A DNA stretch of 64,000 nucleotides from Pseudonocardia endophytica (GCF_004339565.1 NZ_SMFZ01000001.1:744001-808000), one strand, 5' to 3'. Positions 17,288 to 26,119 are shown, numbered from the stretch's first letter. The notes: generated by a model not told the origin, from the sequence alone. Program-made: numbers and translations.

Positions 17288-19116
17288 GCGAGCATGCGAG
17301 CTCGGCAACCGGCACGCTGTACGGCGTCGGCCTCGGACCCGGCGACCCGGAGCTGACCACGATCAAGGCCGCCCGCCTGGTCCGGGACGCGGACGTGATC
17401 GCCTACCACTCGGCGCGCCACGGCCGGTCGATCGCCCGGCGGATCGCGGAACCGCACATGTCCGGTGCGGCGATCGAGGAGGCGCTGGTCTACCCGGTCA
17501 CGACGGAGACCACCGACCATCCCGGCGGCTACCGGGGTGCGATCGACGCGTTCTACGCCGAGGCCGCGGAACGCCTTGCGGCACATCTGGAAGCGGGACG
17601 CGACGTCGTCCTGCTCGCCGAGGGCGACCCGCTGTTCTACGGCTCCTACATGCACATGCACAAACGCCTCGCCGGCCGGTTCCGCACCGAGGTCGTGCCC
17701 GGCGTGACGTCGATCAGCGCCGCGTCGGCCGCGCTCGGACAGCCGCTCGTGGAGCGCGACGAGGTGCTCACCGTGCTGCCCGGCACGCTCCCCCGCGAGG
17801 AGCTCGCCCGCCGCCTGGCCGCCACGGACTCGGCCGCGATCATGAAGCTGGGCCGGACGTTCGGCACCGTCCGCGACGCGCTGGACGACGCCGGCACGCT
17901 GGACCGCGCCCGCTACGTGGAACGGGCCACGATGGACGGACAGCGCACCGGCGACGTGTCCGATGTAGACGCTGATTCGGTGCCCTACTTCGCGATCGCG
18001 CTGGTCCCCGGCGAGGTCGCCGCGTCGGTCCCCGGGCCGCCGTCCGGTGAGATCCCGGGGGCGCCGACCGGTGCAGGTGATCCACGGACGAGGAGCGGAG
18101 CGTTCGCGGGGCGAACGGATGGCTCCGCGAACGGTGATCTCGCCTCCGACGGCGGGGCGGGCGGCGACCGTGATCCACGGTTGCGGAGCAGAGCTGTCGG
18201 CGCGCGGACGGACAGCTCCGCATCCGGTGATCTCCCGGACGGAACGGGGCTGGGCGGACCAGCCCCGGCGTCGACCGCCGATGATCCACGTCTGCGGAGC
18301 GGATCGTTCACCACGCGAACGCAGGGCTCCTCGAACGGTGATCATGCCGGCGGGCCGGGCGAGGTCGTCGTCGTCGGCACCGGGCCGGCCGGACGGGACT
18401 GGCTGACCCCGCAGGTGGCGGCCGCGCTGTCGGTCGCCGACGACCTCGTCGGCTACGGGCCCTACCTGGACCGGATCCCGCCGAACCCGCGGCAGACCCG
18501 GCACGCGTCGGACAACCGGGTGGAGGCCGAGCGGGCCGCGCACGCGCTGGACATGGCCGCGTCCGGGCGACGGGTCGCGGTCGTGTCGGCCGGCGATCCC
18601 GGCGTGTTCGCGATGGCCGCGGCCGTGCTGGAGGTGGCCGCCGAGCCGAAGTATCGCGACGTGCCGGTGCGCGTCCTGCCCGGGCTGTCCGCGGCGCAGG
18701 CGGTCTCGGCGTCCGTCGGGGCGCCGCTCGGGCACGACCACGCGATGATCTCGTTGTCGGACAGGCTCAAGCCGTGGGACGTCGTCGAGGCCCGCCTTGA
18801 GGCCGTCGCCGCGGCGGATCTGGCGATCGCGATCTACAACCCGCGGTCGAGGGCGCGCCCGTGGCAGGTCGGCGCCGCGCGGGACGTGCTGCTGCGCCAC
18901 CGGGCGCCGGAGACCCCGGTCGTGCTCGGGCGCGACGTCGGCGGCGCCGGTGAGCGGGTCACGATCACGACGCTGGGCGATCTCGACCCGGAGCAGGTCG
19001 ACATGCGCACGCTGGTGATCGTCGGGTCGTCGACGACGCGGGTGGTCGAGCGCGGCGACGGCACGTCGGTGTTCACACCGCGGCACTACCGGCGCGACGA
19101 GGCCCGGTCGAGCTAG
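17284..19116 (+). CDS. cobIJ: Bifunctional precorrin-2 C20-/precorrin-3B C17-methyltransferase CobIJ
   Basis: Fusion of two SAM-dependent tetrapyrrole methylases. CobI occupies residues about 10-250 (YGVGLGPGDPELTTIKAARL, then LLAEGDPLFYGSYMHMH) and CobJ about 360-600 (VVVVGTGPAGRDWLTPQV, then VVSAGDPGVFAMA and AIYNPRSRARPWQ). CobIJ fusions are common in actinobacteria. Oddity: the linker, residues about 266-354, holds three 61-bp palindromic repeat units. The first 9 residues (VSEHASSAT) are encoded by a start-codon repeat also present at 50359. The start is GTG overlapping cobH. Confidence 0.93.
   Translation: MSEHASSATGTLYGVGLGPGDPELTTIKAARLVRDADVIAYHSARHGRSIARRIAEPHMSGAAIEEALVYPVTTETTDHPGGYRGAIDAFYAEAAERLAAHLEAGRDVVLLAEGDPLFYGSYMHMHKRLAGRFRTEVVPGVTSISAASAALGQPLVERDEVLTVLPGTLPREELARRLAATDSAAIMKLGRTFGTVRDALDDAGTLDRARYVERATMDGQRTGDVSDVDADSVPYFAIALVPGEVAASVPGPPSGEIPGAPTGAGDPRTRSGAFAGRTDGSANGDLASDGGAGGDRDPRLRSRAVGARTDSSASGDLPDGTGLGGPAPASTADDPRLRSGSFTTRTQGSSNGDHAGGPGEVVVVGTGPAGRDWLTPQVAAALSVADDLVGYGPYLDRIPPNPRQTRHASDNRVEAERAAHALDMAASGRRVAVVSAGDPGVFAMAAAVLEVAAEPKYRDVPVRVLPGLSAAQAVSASVGAPLGHDHAMISLSDRLKPWDVVEARLEAVAAADLAIAIYNPRSRARPWQVGAARDVLLRHRAPETPVVLGRDVGGAGERVTITTLGDLDPEQVDMRTLVIVGSSTTRVVERGDGTSVFTPRHYRRDEARSS
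18079..18343 (+). repeat. Three 61-bp palindromic repeat units in the cobIJ linker
   Basis: Units at 18079-18139, 18172-18232 and 18283-18343 all begin GATCCACG, contain CGGAGC and end in CGGTGATC. Each has an internal inverted repeat whose sequence differs between units while pairing is kept: CGTTCGC/GCGAACG in unit 1, GAGCTGTC/GACAGCTC in unit 2, CGTTC/GAACG in unit 3. Start-to-start distances are 93 and 111 bp, both multiples of three. Confidence 0.88.
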
Positions 19117-19159
19117 TGCCGCATCGCGAAACGTTCGGCACCGATCTCGGAGGCCCAGG

Positions 19160-19175
19160 CGCCCGCAGGCGGGCG
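19160..19175. terminator. Probable bidirectional terminator hairpin
   Basis: CGCCCGC-AG-GCGGGCG is a perfect 7-bp-arm hairpin in the 108-bp gap between convergent cobIJ and the Pr6Pr-family gene. No U-tract follows, as is usual in high-GC actinobacteria. Confidence 0.5.
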
Positions 19176-19224
19176 TTGCCGCCCGTGCGAAGACGCCCGG
19201 TATGAGCTGCGGGCGGCGCCGTGC

Positions 19225-19920
19225 CTACGAACGCCTGGATCCGCCTATTCCGGTACCGACGTTGCGCGACACGGCACCAGCCGGCAGCCGCCGGTCGGCC
19301 CACCACAGCAGCAGGCCGACGACGACGGCCCCGACCACCACGAACCCGACGTTGCGCGCCGCGACGGCGGCCCCGAGCCTCCCGACGTCCAGGAACGGGT
19401 ACGGGTACCAGCCGGTCACCGCGCCGTGCAGGAACGTCCACGCGATCCACGCGACCGGCCACACCGCGGCGCCGAGCAGGGCCGCCGGATCGACGCGCGG
19501 TCGCGGGCCGAACACGAGCCAGCCGAGCACGGCCGCGATCGGCGCGACGTAGTGGAAGGCGATCGTCGCCGCGTACGCGACGCCGGTCAGCTGCACGATC
19601 GGCGCCAGGATCGTCGCGAACACGACGCCGGTGACCGCGATCCCGAGCAGCGCGTCGATGTGCACGACCCGCCACCACCGCCCGTCGCGCTCCGGGTCCA
19701 GTGCGAGCGAGGTGGCAACGACCAGCACGAACACGTTGCTCTCGATCGTGAAGTAGCTGGCCAGGCGCAGCAGCCGGGTACCGAGGGACGCCACCGCGCC
19801 GCTCTCGCCGCTGTTCGCGTCGGCACCGCCCGCCGCGATGAGCACGACCTGCGCGACGAGCGCCGCGGCGACCAGCAGGGCGAGCACCGCGTACCAGGTG
19901 CGGACGACGCGAGGGGACAC
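19225..19920 (-). CDS. Pr6Pr family integral membrane protein
   Basis: A 231-residue protein with about six hydrophobic helices. The pattern RLLRLASYFTIESNVFVLVVA, a VVHIDALLGIAVTGVVF helix and WTFLHGAVTGWYPYPFLD matches the Pr6Pr/FAR-17a-AIG1-like family, whose biochemical role in bacteria is unknown. It is convergent with cobIJ and 16 bp downstream of a HAD hydrolase on the same strand, so the two may be cotranscribed. Confidence 0.8.
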   Translation of the reverse strand: MSPRVVRTWYAVLALLVAAALVAQVVLIAAGGADANSGESGAVASLGTRLLRLASYFTIESNVFVLVVATSLALDPERDGRWWRVVHIDALLGIAVTGVVFATILAPIVQLTGVAYAATIAFHYVAPIAAVLGWLVFGPRPRVDPAALLGAAVWPVAWIAWTFLHGAVTGWYPYPFLDVGRLGAAVAARNVGFVVVGAVVVGLLLWWADRRLPAGAVSRNVGTGIGGSRRS

Positions 19921-19936
19921 GGGCCGACCGTAGTGG

Positions 19937-20566
19937 TCAGGCTGTCGGGCGCGCCGCTGTCGCGTCGAACAGCGGCAGGAGATCGGACAGGCCGCGCAGC
20001 CGCAGGTCTCCGTCGAGGCCGCGCAGCGCGGCGGTCCGGGCCCCCGCGGCGCGTCCGGCGGCGAGCCCGGCGTCGGCGTCCTCCACGACGAGGCACTCCT
20101 GCGCCGCCACGCCGAGCGCGGCGGCGGCGGTCCGGTAGCCCTCCGGGTCGGGCTTGCCGCGGGCGACGTCGTCGCGGGCCACCAGGACCGGAGCCTCGAT
20201 GCCCGCCACGCCGAGGCGGCGCCGGGCCAGCTCGCGATCGGCGCTGGTCACGATCGCCCATGGCACGGCGGCCGCGTCCAGCGCGGCGACCAGCTCGTGC
20301 GCGCCCGGCAGCGCGACGACCTCGTCGAGATCGGTGTACTGCAGCTCCATCTGGCGGACCGACGCCGCGGCGACACCGGCCTCGTCGAGATCCGGCCGCA
20401 GGATGCGGATGGTGCCGTCGGCCGGTACGCCGTGCGCGACGGCGCTCAACGCCTCCGGCGCGACGCCGTACTCGTCGGCCCACGCCGACCACGCACGGGC
20501 CACCGCCGCGTCCGACTCGACCAGCGTGCCGTCCATGTCGAACAGCACCGCGCGGATCCCGTCCAC
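19937..20566 (-). CDS. HAD family hydrolase (beta-phosphoglucomutase-like)
   Basis: A 209-residue HAD phosphatase with motif I FDMDGTLVES (nucleophile about D9), motif II VTSAD, motif III lysine in RGKPDPEGY and motif IV VVEDADAGLAAG. The cap helix follows motif I, as in the PGMB/phosphoglycolate subfamily. The start is GTG at 20566 with a full AAAGGAGG ribosome-binding site 4 nt upstream, the strongest in the window. Substrate is unknown, probably a small sugar phosphate. Confidence 0.88.
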   Translation of the reverse strand: MDGIRAVLFDMDGTLVESDAAVARAWSAWADEYGVAPEALSAVAHGVPADGTIRILRPDLDEAGVAAASVRQMELQYTDLDEVVALPGAHELVAALDAAAVPWAIVTSADRELARRRLGVAGIEAPVLVARDDVARGKPDPEGYRTAAAALGVAAQECLVVEDADAGLAAGRAAGARTAALRGLDGDLRLRGLSDLLPLFDATAARPTA

Positions 20567-20620
20567 GTACCCTCCTTTTATTCGCCGGGCGAGGATATCG
20601 CAGGATGCGAGGATCGAGCA

Positions 20621-21700
20621 GTGCCCGTGAGCGAGGACCTCGACACACCGTTCCTGGCCGTCGACCCGACCGCCCTGGAGCGCAATCTCGCCGCCGGTGC
20701 CGCCCGCGCCGCGTCCCGCGGGCTGGCATGGCGTCCGCACGCGAAGACCCACAAGTGCGTCGAGATCGCCCGCCGCCAGCTCGCGCACGGCGCCGTCGGG
20801 CTGACGCTGGCGACCGTCGCCGAGGCCGAGGTGTTCGCCGACGCCGGGTTCGACGACCTGTTCCTCGCCTACCCGGTCTGGGCCGGCGGTCCGCGAGCGG
20901 ACCGGTTGCGCGCGCTGGCCTCGCGGGTGCGGCTGCGGATCGGTGTGGACTCGGTGGAGGGTGCGACGGCGCTGGCCGCGGCACTGCGCGGCGCACCGGC
21001 CGAGGTGCTCGTCGAGGTCGACTCCGGGCACCACCGCACCGGAGTCGCCCCACCGGAGGCTGGTGCGGTGGCCGCCGCGTGCACCGGCCTGGACGTCGTC
21101 GGGGTGTTCACGTTCCCGGGGCACTCGTACTCCCCCTCCCCCGGCGGGCGCGGCGCGGCCGCCGACGACGAGGCCGAGGCCCTCTCCGACGCCGCGGCGT
21201 CGTTGGCCGCCATCGGAATCGAGCCGCGCGTCCGCAGCGGCGGGTCCAGCCCGACCGAGCCGCTTCCTCCCGGGCCGGCGACCTACCCGGCGACCGAGAC
21301 CCGGCCCGGCGTGTCCGTGTTCGGTGACGCGCAGCAGGTCGAGCTCGGCGCCGCCGGCTTCGACGACGTCGCGCTCGTCGCCGTCGCCACCGTCGTCAGC
21401 GTGCGGGACGGGCACGCCGTGCTGGACGCGGGCAGCAAGACTCTCGGCGCGGACCGTCCACCATGGACGTCCGGGTTCGGTCGGTTGCTCGACCATCCAC
21501 ATGCGACGATCGTGGCGCTGTCCGAGCACCACGCGACGGTGGCGTTCGGCTCCGCGCACGTCCCGCCGGTCGGGAGCCGGGTGCGGGTGGTGCCGAACCA
21601 CGTCTGCGCCGCGGCCAACCTGGCGTCCTCGCTCGTGGTGCTCGACGGCGACCGGGTCGTCGACCGCTGGGCCGTCGCGGCCCGCGGGGCGAACACGTGA
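20621..21700 (+). CDS. DSD1-like PLP enzyme (D-threonine aldolase/D-serine dehydratase family)
   Basis: A 359-residue fold-III PLP enzyme. The N-terminal DTPFLAVDPTALERN segment and RPHAKTHKC (PLP lysine in HAKTHK, about K44) are family signatures. The C-terminal D-serine-dehydratase-like domain contains the metal-ligand pattern LSEHHA followed later by VPNHVCAAANL. It probably acts on D-3-hydroxy amino acids. GTG 20621 has GAGG 8 nt upstream. An alcohol dehydrogenase follows 10 bp downstream, suggesting a joint catabolic unit. Confidence 0.88.
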   Translation: MPVSEDLDTPFLAVDPTALERNLAAGAARAASRGLAWRPHAKTHKCVEIARRQLAHGAVGLTLATVAEAEVFADAGFDDLFLAYPVWAGGPRADRLRALASRVRLRIGVDSVEGATALAAALRGAPAEVLVEVDSGHHRTGVAPPEAGAVAAACTGLDVVGVFTFPGHSYSPSPGGRGAAADDEAEALSDAAASLAAIGIEPRVRSGGSSPTEPLPPGPATYPATETRPGVSVFGDAQQVELGAAGFDDVALVAVATVVSVRDGHAVLDAGSKTLGADRPPWTSGFGRLLDHPHATIVALSEHHATVAFGSAHVPPVGSRVRVVPNHVCAAANLASSLVVLDGDRVVDRWAVAARGANT

Positions 21701-21710
21701 GGGGAGAACC

Positions 21711-22727
21711 GTGCGCGCGGTCCTGATCAGCGAGTTCGGTGTCGAGCCGACGGTCGTCGAGGTCCCGGATCCGTCGCCGCGGCCGGACGGGGTCGTCGTG
21801 CGGGTCGAGGCGACCGGTGTGTGCGCGAGCGACCGGCACGCCTGGCTCGGGCACGACGACGGCGTCGCGCTCCCGCACGTGCCGGGTCACGAGTTGGTCG
21901 GGACGGTCGTCGCCACCGGTCGGCTGGTGACCCGCGCCGCGGTCGGCGACCGGGTGACCACACCGTTCGTCTGCGGCTGCGGTGTCTGCGACGAGTGCCG
22001 CTCCGGTCAGGCGCAGGTGTGCCCCGACCAGGAGCAGCCGGGTTTCACGCACCGGGGGTCGTTCGCCGAGTACGTCGAGGTGCGGCACGCGGACGCGAAC
22101 CTGGTCGCCGTCGCCCCGGATGCCGACGCCGGCGGCGCGGCACTGCTGGGCTGCCGGTTCGCGACGGCGTTCCGGGCGCTGGCCGACCGCGGTGGCGTCC
22201 GGTCCGGGGACCGCGTGCTGGTGCTCGGCGCGGGCGGGGTGGGGTTGTCCGCGGTGCTGGTCGCCGGTGCGCTCGGCGCCGAGGTCGTGGTCGCCGACCC
22301 GTCTCCGGAAGCGCGGGACCTCGCGATGTCGCTCGGCGCGGTCGCGGCCGTGGACCCGTCCGGTGTGGACGGTCTCGACCGGGTGCGCGACGCGCTGGGC
22401 GGTGGCGCGCGGATCGCGCTCGAGGCGGCCGGACGTGCCGAGTCGCTGGCCCTGGGAGTGCGGGCGCTGCGACGGCAGGGGGTGCTCGTCCAGGTCGGGC
22501 TGCTCGCTGCCGAGCCGGTCGTCCCGGTGCCGGACGTGATCGCCCGGGAGCTGACGGTGACCGGGAGCCACGGCATGGCCGCTGCCGACTACCCACGTCT
22601 GATGCGGCTCGTCGAGGTCGGGCGCCTCGACCCGTCGCGCCTGGTCACGAGCCGCATCACGCTCGACGAGGCCCCCTCTGCCCTGACTCGTCCCACCGGT
22701 CCGGGCGTGACGGTCGTCGAGCCGTGA
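21711..22727 (+). CDS. Zinc-dependent alcohol dehydrogenase (MDR family)
   Basis: A 338-residue medium-chain dehydrogenase. Catalytic zinc region GVCASDRHAW and PHVPGHELVG, structural zinc cysteines CGCGVCDECRSGQAQVC and the Rossmann motif GAGGVGLSAVLVAGALGA are intact. D-rich VADPSPEA after beta-2 suggests NAD(H). The start is GTG with GGGGAG upstream, 10 bp after the PLP-enzyme stop, so it is probably cotranscribed and oxidises a product of that enzyme or an unrelated alcohol. Confidence 0.88.
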   Translation: MRAVLISEFGVEPTVVEVPDPSPRPDGVVVRVEATGVCASDRHAWLGHDDGVALPHVPGHELVGTVVATGRLVTRAAVGDRVTTPFVCGCGVCDECRSGQAQVCPDQEQPGFTHRGSFAEYVEVRHADANLVAVAPDADAGGAALLGCRFATAFRALADRGGVRSGDRVLVLGAGGVGLSAVLVAGALGAEVVVADPSPEARDLAMSLGAVAAVDPSGVDGLDRVRDALGGGARIALEAAGRAESLALGVRALRRQGVLVQVGLLAAEPVVPVPDVIARELTVTGSHGMAAADYPRLMRLVEVGRLDPSRLVTSRITLDEAPSALTRPTGPGVTVVEP

Positions 22728-23088
22728 CTCGACCTCGACCGGCCCGGCCCGGCCCGGCCCGCGACGGCTCTGGCACCGGTATCGATGAGGCGATCGGGTG
22801 TCGCGCTCGTGCTGCCTGTGGCGCGTCGCGCATGTACCAACCCGGCGTCGCATGATCGGCGGAACCGGTCGAGGCGCGCCGACGGTGTCGCGTCGGTGCC
22901 ACTTCCGCCGATCACGGCCGCCGCACCGGACGGCCCGGCGCCGCCCCCACCGCAGTGATCCACTCCGGCTGAGATGGCAGTGGTGGTTCCGCACCGGCGT
23001 CCGGCACAGCCATGAGTGCCATCTCGACCGGCGTGACGCGGTGACCGGCCACGGCACGCGGAGCGGACGGCGGGAATCGCGGCCGGTG
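22728..23088. other. Gene-free stretch with two long inverted repeats
   Basis: No supported gene. It contains TGATCGGCGGAA at 22853-22864 with its exact complement at 22903-22914 (12-bp arms), enclosing a second short stem CCGACG/CGTCGG. It also contains GAGATGGCA at 22971-22979 paired with TGCCATCTC at 23017-23025. Located between convergent adh and cobK, these could act as terminators, but they are longer than ordinary terminators and resemble other intergenic palindromes in the window. Confidence 0.65.
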
Positions 23089-23895
23089 TCAGGCCGGGGA
23101 GAGGCCGAGCCGGGCCAGGGCCTCCTCCACCGTGGAGGCGGTGGCGACGCCGTCCGGGAGCGGTGGACGGTCCACGACGAGGACGAGGACCTCGGCCTCG
23201 CGGGCGGCGGCGAGCTTCGGTGCGGTCGCGGTGCCGCCGGAGTCCTTCGTGACCAGCACGTGCGGACGGATCTCCGCCAGCAGGGCGCGTTCGGCGTCGA
23301 GCGTGAACGGTCCGCGGTCGAGCAGCAACGTGTGCCGGGAGGGAAGCGGCGCAGGAGGCGGGTCGACGGCCCGGATCCAGAACGCGGCGTCGACGCCGGC
23401 GAACGCGGACAGGCCTCCGCGCCCGGTCGTCAGCAGCACGCGGCCTCTGGCGGCCGATCCGGACCCGGTGGCGGCCCGGCCGTCCCTCCCCTCGGAGCCG
23501 GGAAGCAGCCCGGGCAGCGCAGCCGCGGCAGCGGGGACCGTCGGGACGCGGATCCACCGGTCGTCCGGCCCCGCGATCCAGCCGGGACGGCGGAGCACGA
23601 CCAGTGGGACCCCGGTCGCGGAGCACGCCGCGGCGGCGTTCGCGGTCATCCCGCGGGCGAACGGGTGCGTCGCGTCCAGCACGGCGTCGATCCGCTCGTC
23701 GCAGAGGTGGGTGACCAGGCCGGAGACGCCGCCGAACCCGCCGACCCGCACCTCTCCGTCCGGCAGCGACGGCGACCGCACGGCCCCGGCCAGCGACGAC
23801 ACCACCCGCAGTCCCGGCCGCCCGGCCAGCGCCGCCGCGGCCGCACGCCCCTCGGTGGTACCGCCGAGCACCAGAACCGTGCGCGGGGCGTCCAC
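23089..23895 (-). CDS. cobK: Precorrin-6A reductase CobK
   Basis: NAD(P)H-dependent reductase of precorrin-6A. The N-terminal TVLVLGGTTEGRAAAAAL and the DATHPFARGMTANAA segment (DATHPFA is the family hallmark) are present, with VLVTKDSGGTATAPKL near the C-terminus. Start choice: GTG 23895 is preceded by TACCCT with 7-nt spacing on the minus strand, a leaderless arrangement; an upstream GTG at 23949 would add 18 unlikely residues and overlap the divergent gene. Residues about 132-152 are a Gly/Arg-rich insertion that may be a degenerate copy of the CobG-type repeat. Length is 268 residues. Confidence 0.92.
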   Translation of the reverse strand: MDAPRTVLVLGGTTEGRAAAAALAGRPGLRVVSSLAGAVRSPSLPDGEVRVGGFGGVSGLVTHLCDERIDAVLDATHPFARGMTANAAAACSATGVPLVVLRRPGWIAGPDDRWIRVPTVPAAAAALPGLLPGSEGRDGRAATGSGSAARGRVLLTTGRGGLSAFAGVDAAFWIRAVDPPPAPLPSRHTLLLDRGPFTLDAERALLAEIRPHVLVTKDSGGTATAPKLAAAREAEVLVLVVDRPPLPDGVATASTVEEALARLGLSPA

Positions 23896-23938
23896 ACCGG
23901 CCAGGGTAGGCCCCGTCCCCGACGCGAGGAGCGAGACC

Positions 23939-24604
23939 GTGCCGATCACGACCGTCGTGTTCGACGTGAACGAGACCCTGTCCGACCTGAGCCCGCTCTC
24001 CCGGCGGTTCTCCGACCTGGGCGCGCCCGAGTGGTACGGCCCCTACTGGTTCGCCTCCACCCTGCGCGAGGGGATCGCGCTGGCCGCCTGCGGGGACTAC
24101 CGGCCGTTCGCCGAGATCGGCCGGGAGACCGCAGCGCAGTTGTTGCGCCGCAGCGGGATCAGCGACCCGGACGGCGGTGCGGGGCACGTGCTGCAGGCCT
24201 TCCTGGACCTGCCGCTGCACCCGGACGTCGCCGACGGCGTCCGTGCTCTGGCCGACGCCGGGTACCGGCTGGTCACGCTGTCCAACGGCGCGACCGGCGT
24301 CGCCGAGAAGCTGCTCGGCGACCACGGGATCCGGGACCGGTTCGAGGCGGTCCTGTCGGTGGACGACGCCGGCGTCTGGAAACCGGTCCGGGCCGTGTAC
24401 GAGCACGCGGTGCGGCACTGCGGGATCGCGGCGGACGAGGCCGTGATGGTCGCCGTCCACCCGTGGGACCTGCACGGCGCGCACCGCGCCGGGATGCGCA
24501 CCGCCTGGGTGAACCGGACCGGTGAGCCGTACCCGGGTCACGTCGCGGCGCCGGACCACACGGTCGCCGCGATCGGCGATCTGGTCACCCACCTGACCGG
24601 CTGA
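23939..24604 (+). CDS. Haloacid dehalogenase type II (HAD superfamily)
   Basis: A 221-residue HAD enzyme. Motif I FDVNETLSD (nucleophile about D9), motif II LSNGAT, lysine in VWKPVRAVY and the final AVHPWDLHGAHRAG motif are those of the L-2-haloacid dehalogenase group, which hydrolyses 2-haloalkanoates to hydroxy acids. Many members have unknown physiological substrates. The GTG start has GAGGAG upstream. It is divergent from cobK (43-bp gap) and unrelated to its pathway. Confidence 0.88.
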   Translation: MPITTVVFDVNETLSDLSPLSRRFSDLGAPEWYGPYWFASTLREGIALAACGDYRPFAEIGRETAAQLLRRSGISDPDGGAGHVLQAFLDLPLHPDVADGVRALADAGYRLVTLSNGATGVAEKLLGDHGIRDRFEAVLSVDDAGVWKPVRAVYEHAVRHCGIAADEAVMVAVHPWDLHGAHRAGMRTAWVNRTGEPYPGHVAAPDHTVAAIGDLVTHLTG

Positions 24605-24673
24605 CCTGCTCGCGACACGGTCGCCGGCCCCGTACCGTGATCATGTGCATCCGGACGATTCGGGCGACCGACC

Positions 24674-26089
24674 GTGAACCGCGTCCTGCGACGGCTGGCG
24701 GTCGGCTTCGCCTGCGCGGCGGTGCTCGGCTCGTGCGCCGCCGGCACCGCTCCCCCGCCAGGTCCGGACACGCAGGCGCCCGGCCCGTCGTCGACCCTCG
24801 AGCCGCTGAAGGCCGACGGCCGGTTCCTGTCCACCGTGTCCGGGACGCCGTTCTTCTGGCTCGGCGACACGGCGTGGGCGTTGCCGTCCGCATTGGACCG
24901 TGAGGAGACCGCCCGCTATCTCGACGTCCGCGAGGAGCAGGGTTACACGGTGATCCAGGTGGTCGCCGTGTTCCCGCACGTGGACGGCAAGGGCGCCAAC
25001 GCCTACGGGGACGAGCCGCTCACGAACGGCCTGAACCCGGCGACCACGCCGGGAGCCGATCCGGACGACGAGCAGGCCTACGACTGGTGGGACAACCTGG
25101 ACTCCGTCGTCGACGCGGCCGCGGCGCGCGGGATCCGGGTCGCGCTGCTGCCGGTGTGGGCCGACCAGCAGATCGGATCGTTGCTCACCGAGCGCAACGC
25201 GCGCACGTACGGCGAGTTCGTCGGGAACCGCTACGGCGACCGTGTCGTCTGGGTCCTCGGCGGCGACGAGGGCGCCGACGGCTCCGAGGACGTCTGGACA
25301 CGACTGGCCGAGGGCATCGAGGCCGGCGCGGGACGTGACGTGCTGATGACCTACCACCCGATCGGCGACGCGAGCTCCGCGCAGTGGTTCTCCGGCGAGA
25401 AGTGGCTGGACATGAACATGATCCAGGGCGGGCACTGCCTGCGCTACGACGTGCGTGCCCGGCTCGTCGCGGACTCCGGGCGTGCGGGCCTGCCGTGGCT
25501 GGACGGCGAGCCGATCTACGAGGACCACCCGTACTGCTGGGACCGCCCGCCGGAGGGCTACGCGAGCGACCTCGACGTGCGCCGCGACGCGTACTGGGCC
25601 GTGTTCGGCGGCGCGCTCGGCCACACCTACGGCCACCACGCCGTGTGGCAGTTCCAGACGCCCGGCGGCGGGGCGGCGCTCGACGCGCGGCCCGGCGCGG
25701 ACTGGCGGCAGGCGATCCAGGCTCCCGGCGGTGTCCAGATGGGACACCTGCGGGCCCTGATGGAGTCCCGGCCGTACACGACCGGACGTGCCGCGCCGCA
25801 GGTGGTGTCCGACGCCGGGAGCGGGGCCGACCGGATCCAGGCGACCCGCGCGACCGACGGCTCCTACCTGATGGCGTACGTCCCGAACGGCAGGGAGTTC
25901 GAAGTGGACCTCGGCGCGCTGCCCGGCCCGGCGCGCACGTGGTGGTTCGACCCGCGCACCGGCGAGGTCACCGAGGCCCGGACGACCGGCGGCGGCAGGC
26001 AGGCCGTCACGCCACCGGACGGCGGGGAGGACTGGGTGTTCGTCGCCGACGACGCGGCACGGAACTTCCCCGCTCCCGGCAGCGACTGA
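24674..26089 (+). CDS. Secreted apiosidase-like (DUF4038) glycoside hydrolase, lipoprotein
   Basis: A 471-residue predicted lipoprotein: signal AVGFACAAVLGSC with the lipobox Cys near residue 20, then a Pro-rich spacer. The DUF4038/GH140-like TIM barrel begins LKADGRFLSTVSGTPFFWLGDTAW and includes a VVWVLGGDEGADGSE segment; a C-terminal putative collagen-binding beta domain ends TWWFDPRTGEVTEA. GH140 enzymes release apiose from rhamnogalacturonan-II, so plant cell-wall sugar scavenging is a reasonable but unproven role. The start is GTG; no operon partner lies on this strand. Confidence 0.85.
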   Translation: MNRVLRRLAVGFACAAVLGSCAAGTAPPPGPDTQAPGPSSTLEPLKADGRFLSTVSGTPFFWLGDTAWALPSALDREETARYLDVREEQGYTVIQVVAVFPHVDGKGANAYGDEPLTNGLNPATTPGADPDDEQAYDWWDNLDSVVDAAAARGIRVALLPVWADQQIGSLLTERNARTYGEFVGNRYGDRVVWVLGGDEGADGSEDVWTRLAEGIEAGAGRDVLMTYHPIGDASSAQWFSGEKWLDMNMIQGGHCLRYDVRARLVADSGRAGLPWLDGEPIYEDHPYCWDRPPEGYASDLDVRRDAYWAVFGGALGHTYGHHAVWQFQTPGGGAALDARPGADWRQAIQAPGGVQMGHLRALMESRPYTTGRAAPQVVSDAGSGADRIQATRATDGSYLMAYVPNGREFEVDLGALPGPARTWWFDPRTGEVTEARTTGGGRQAVTPPDGGEDWVFVADDAARNFPAPGSD

Positions 26090-26119
26090 GCTCGCCCCCG
26101 CGAACGAGTGGAGAGCGGG

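Noticed and set aside
18079..18343. CRISPR-like array in cobIJ
   Set aside because: Only three units, units of 61 bp, spacers of 32 and 50 bp that are also repetitive and coding, and no cas genes nearby.
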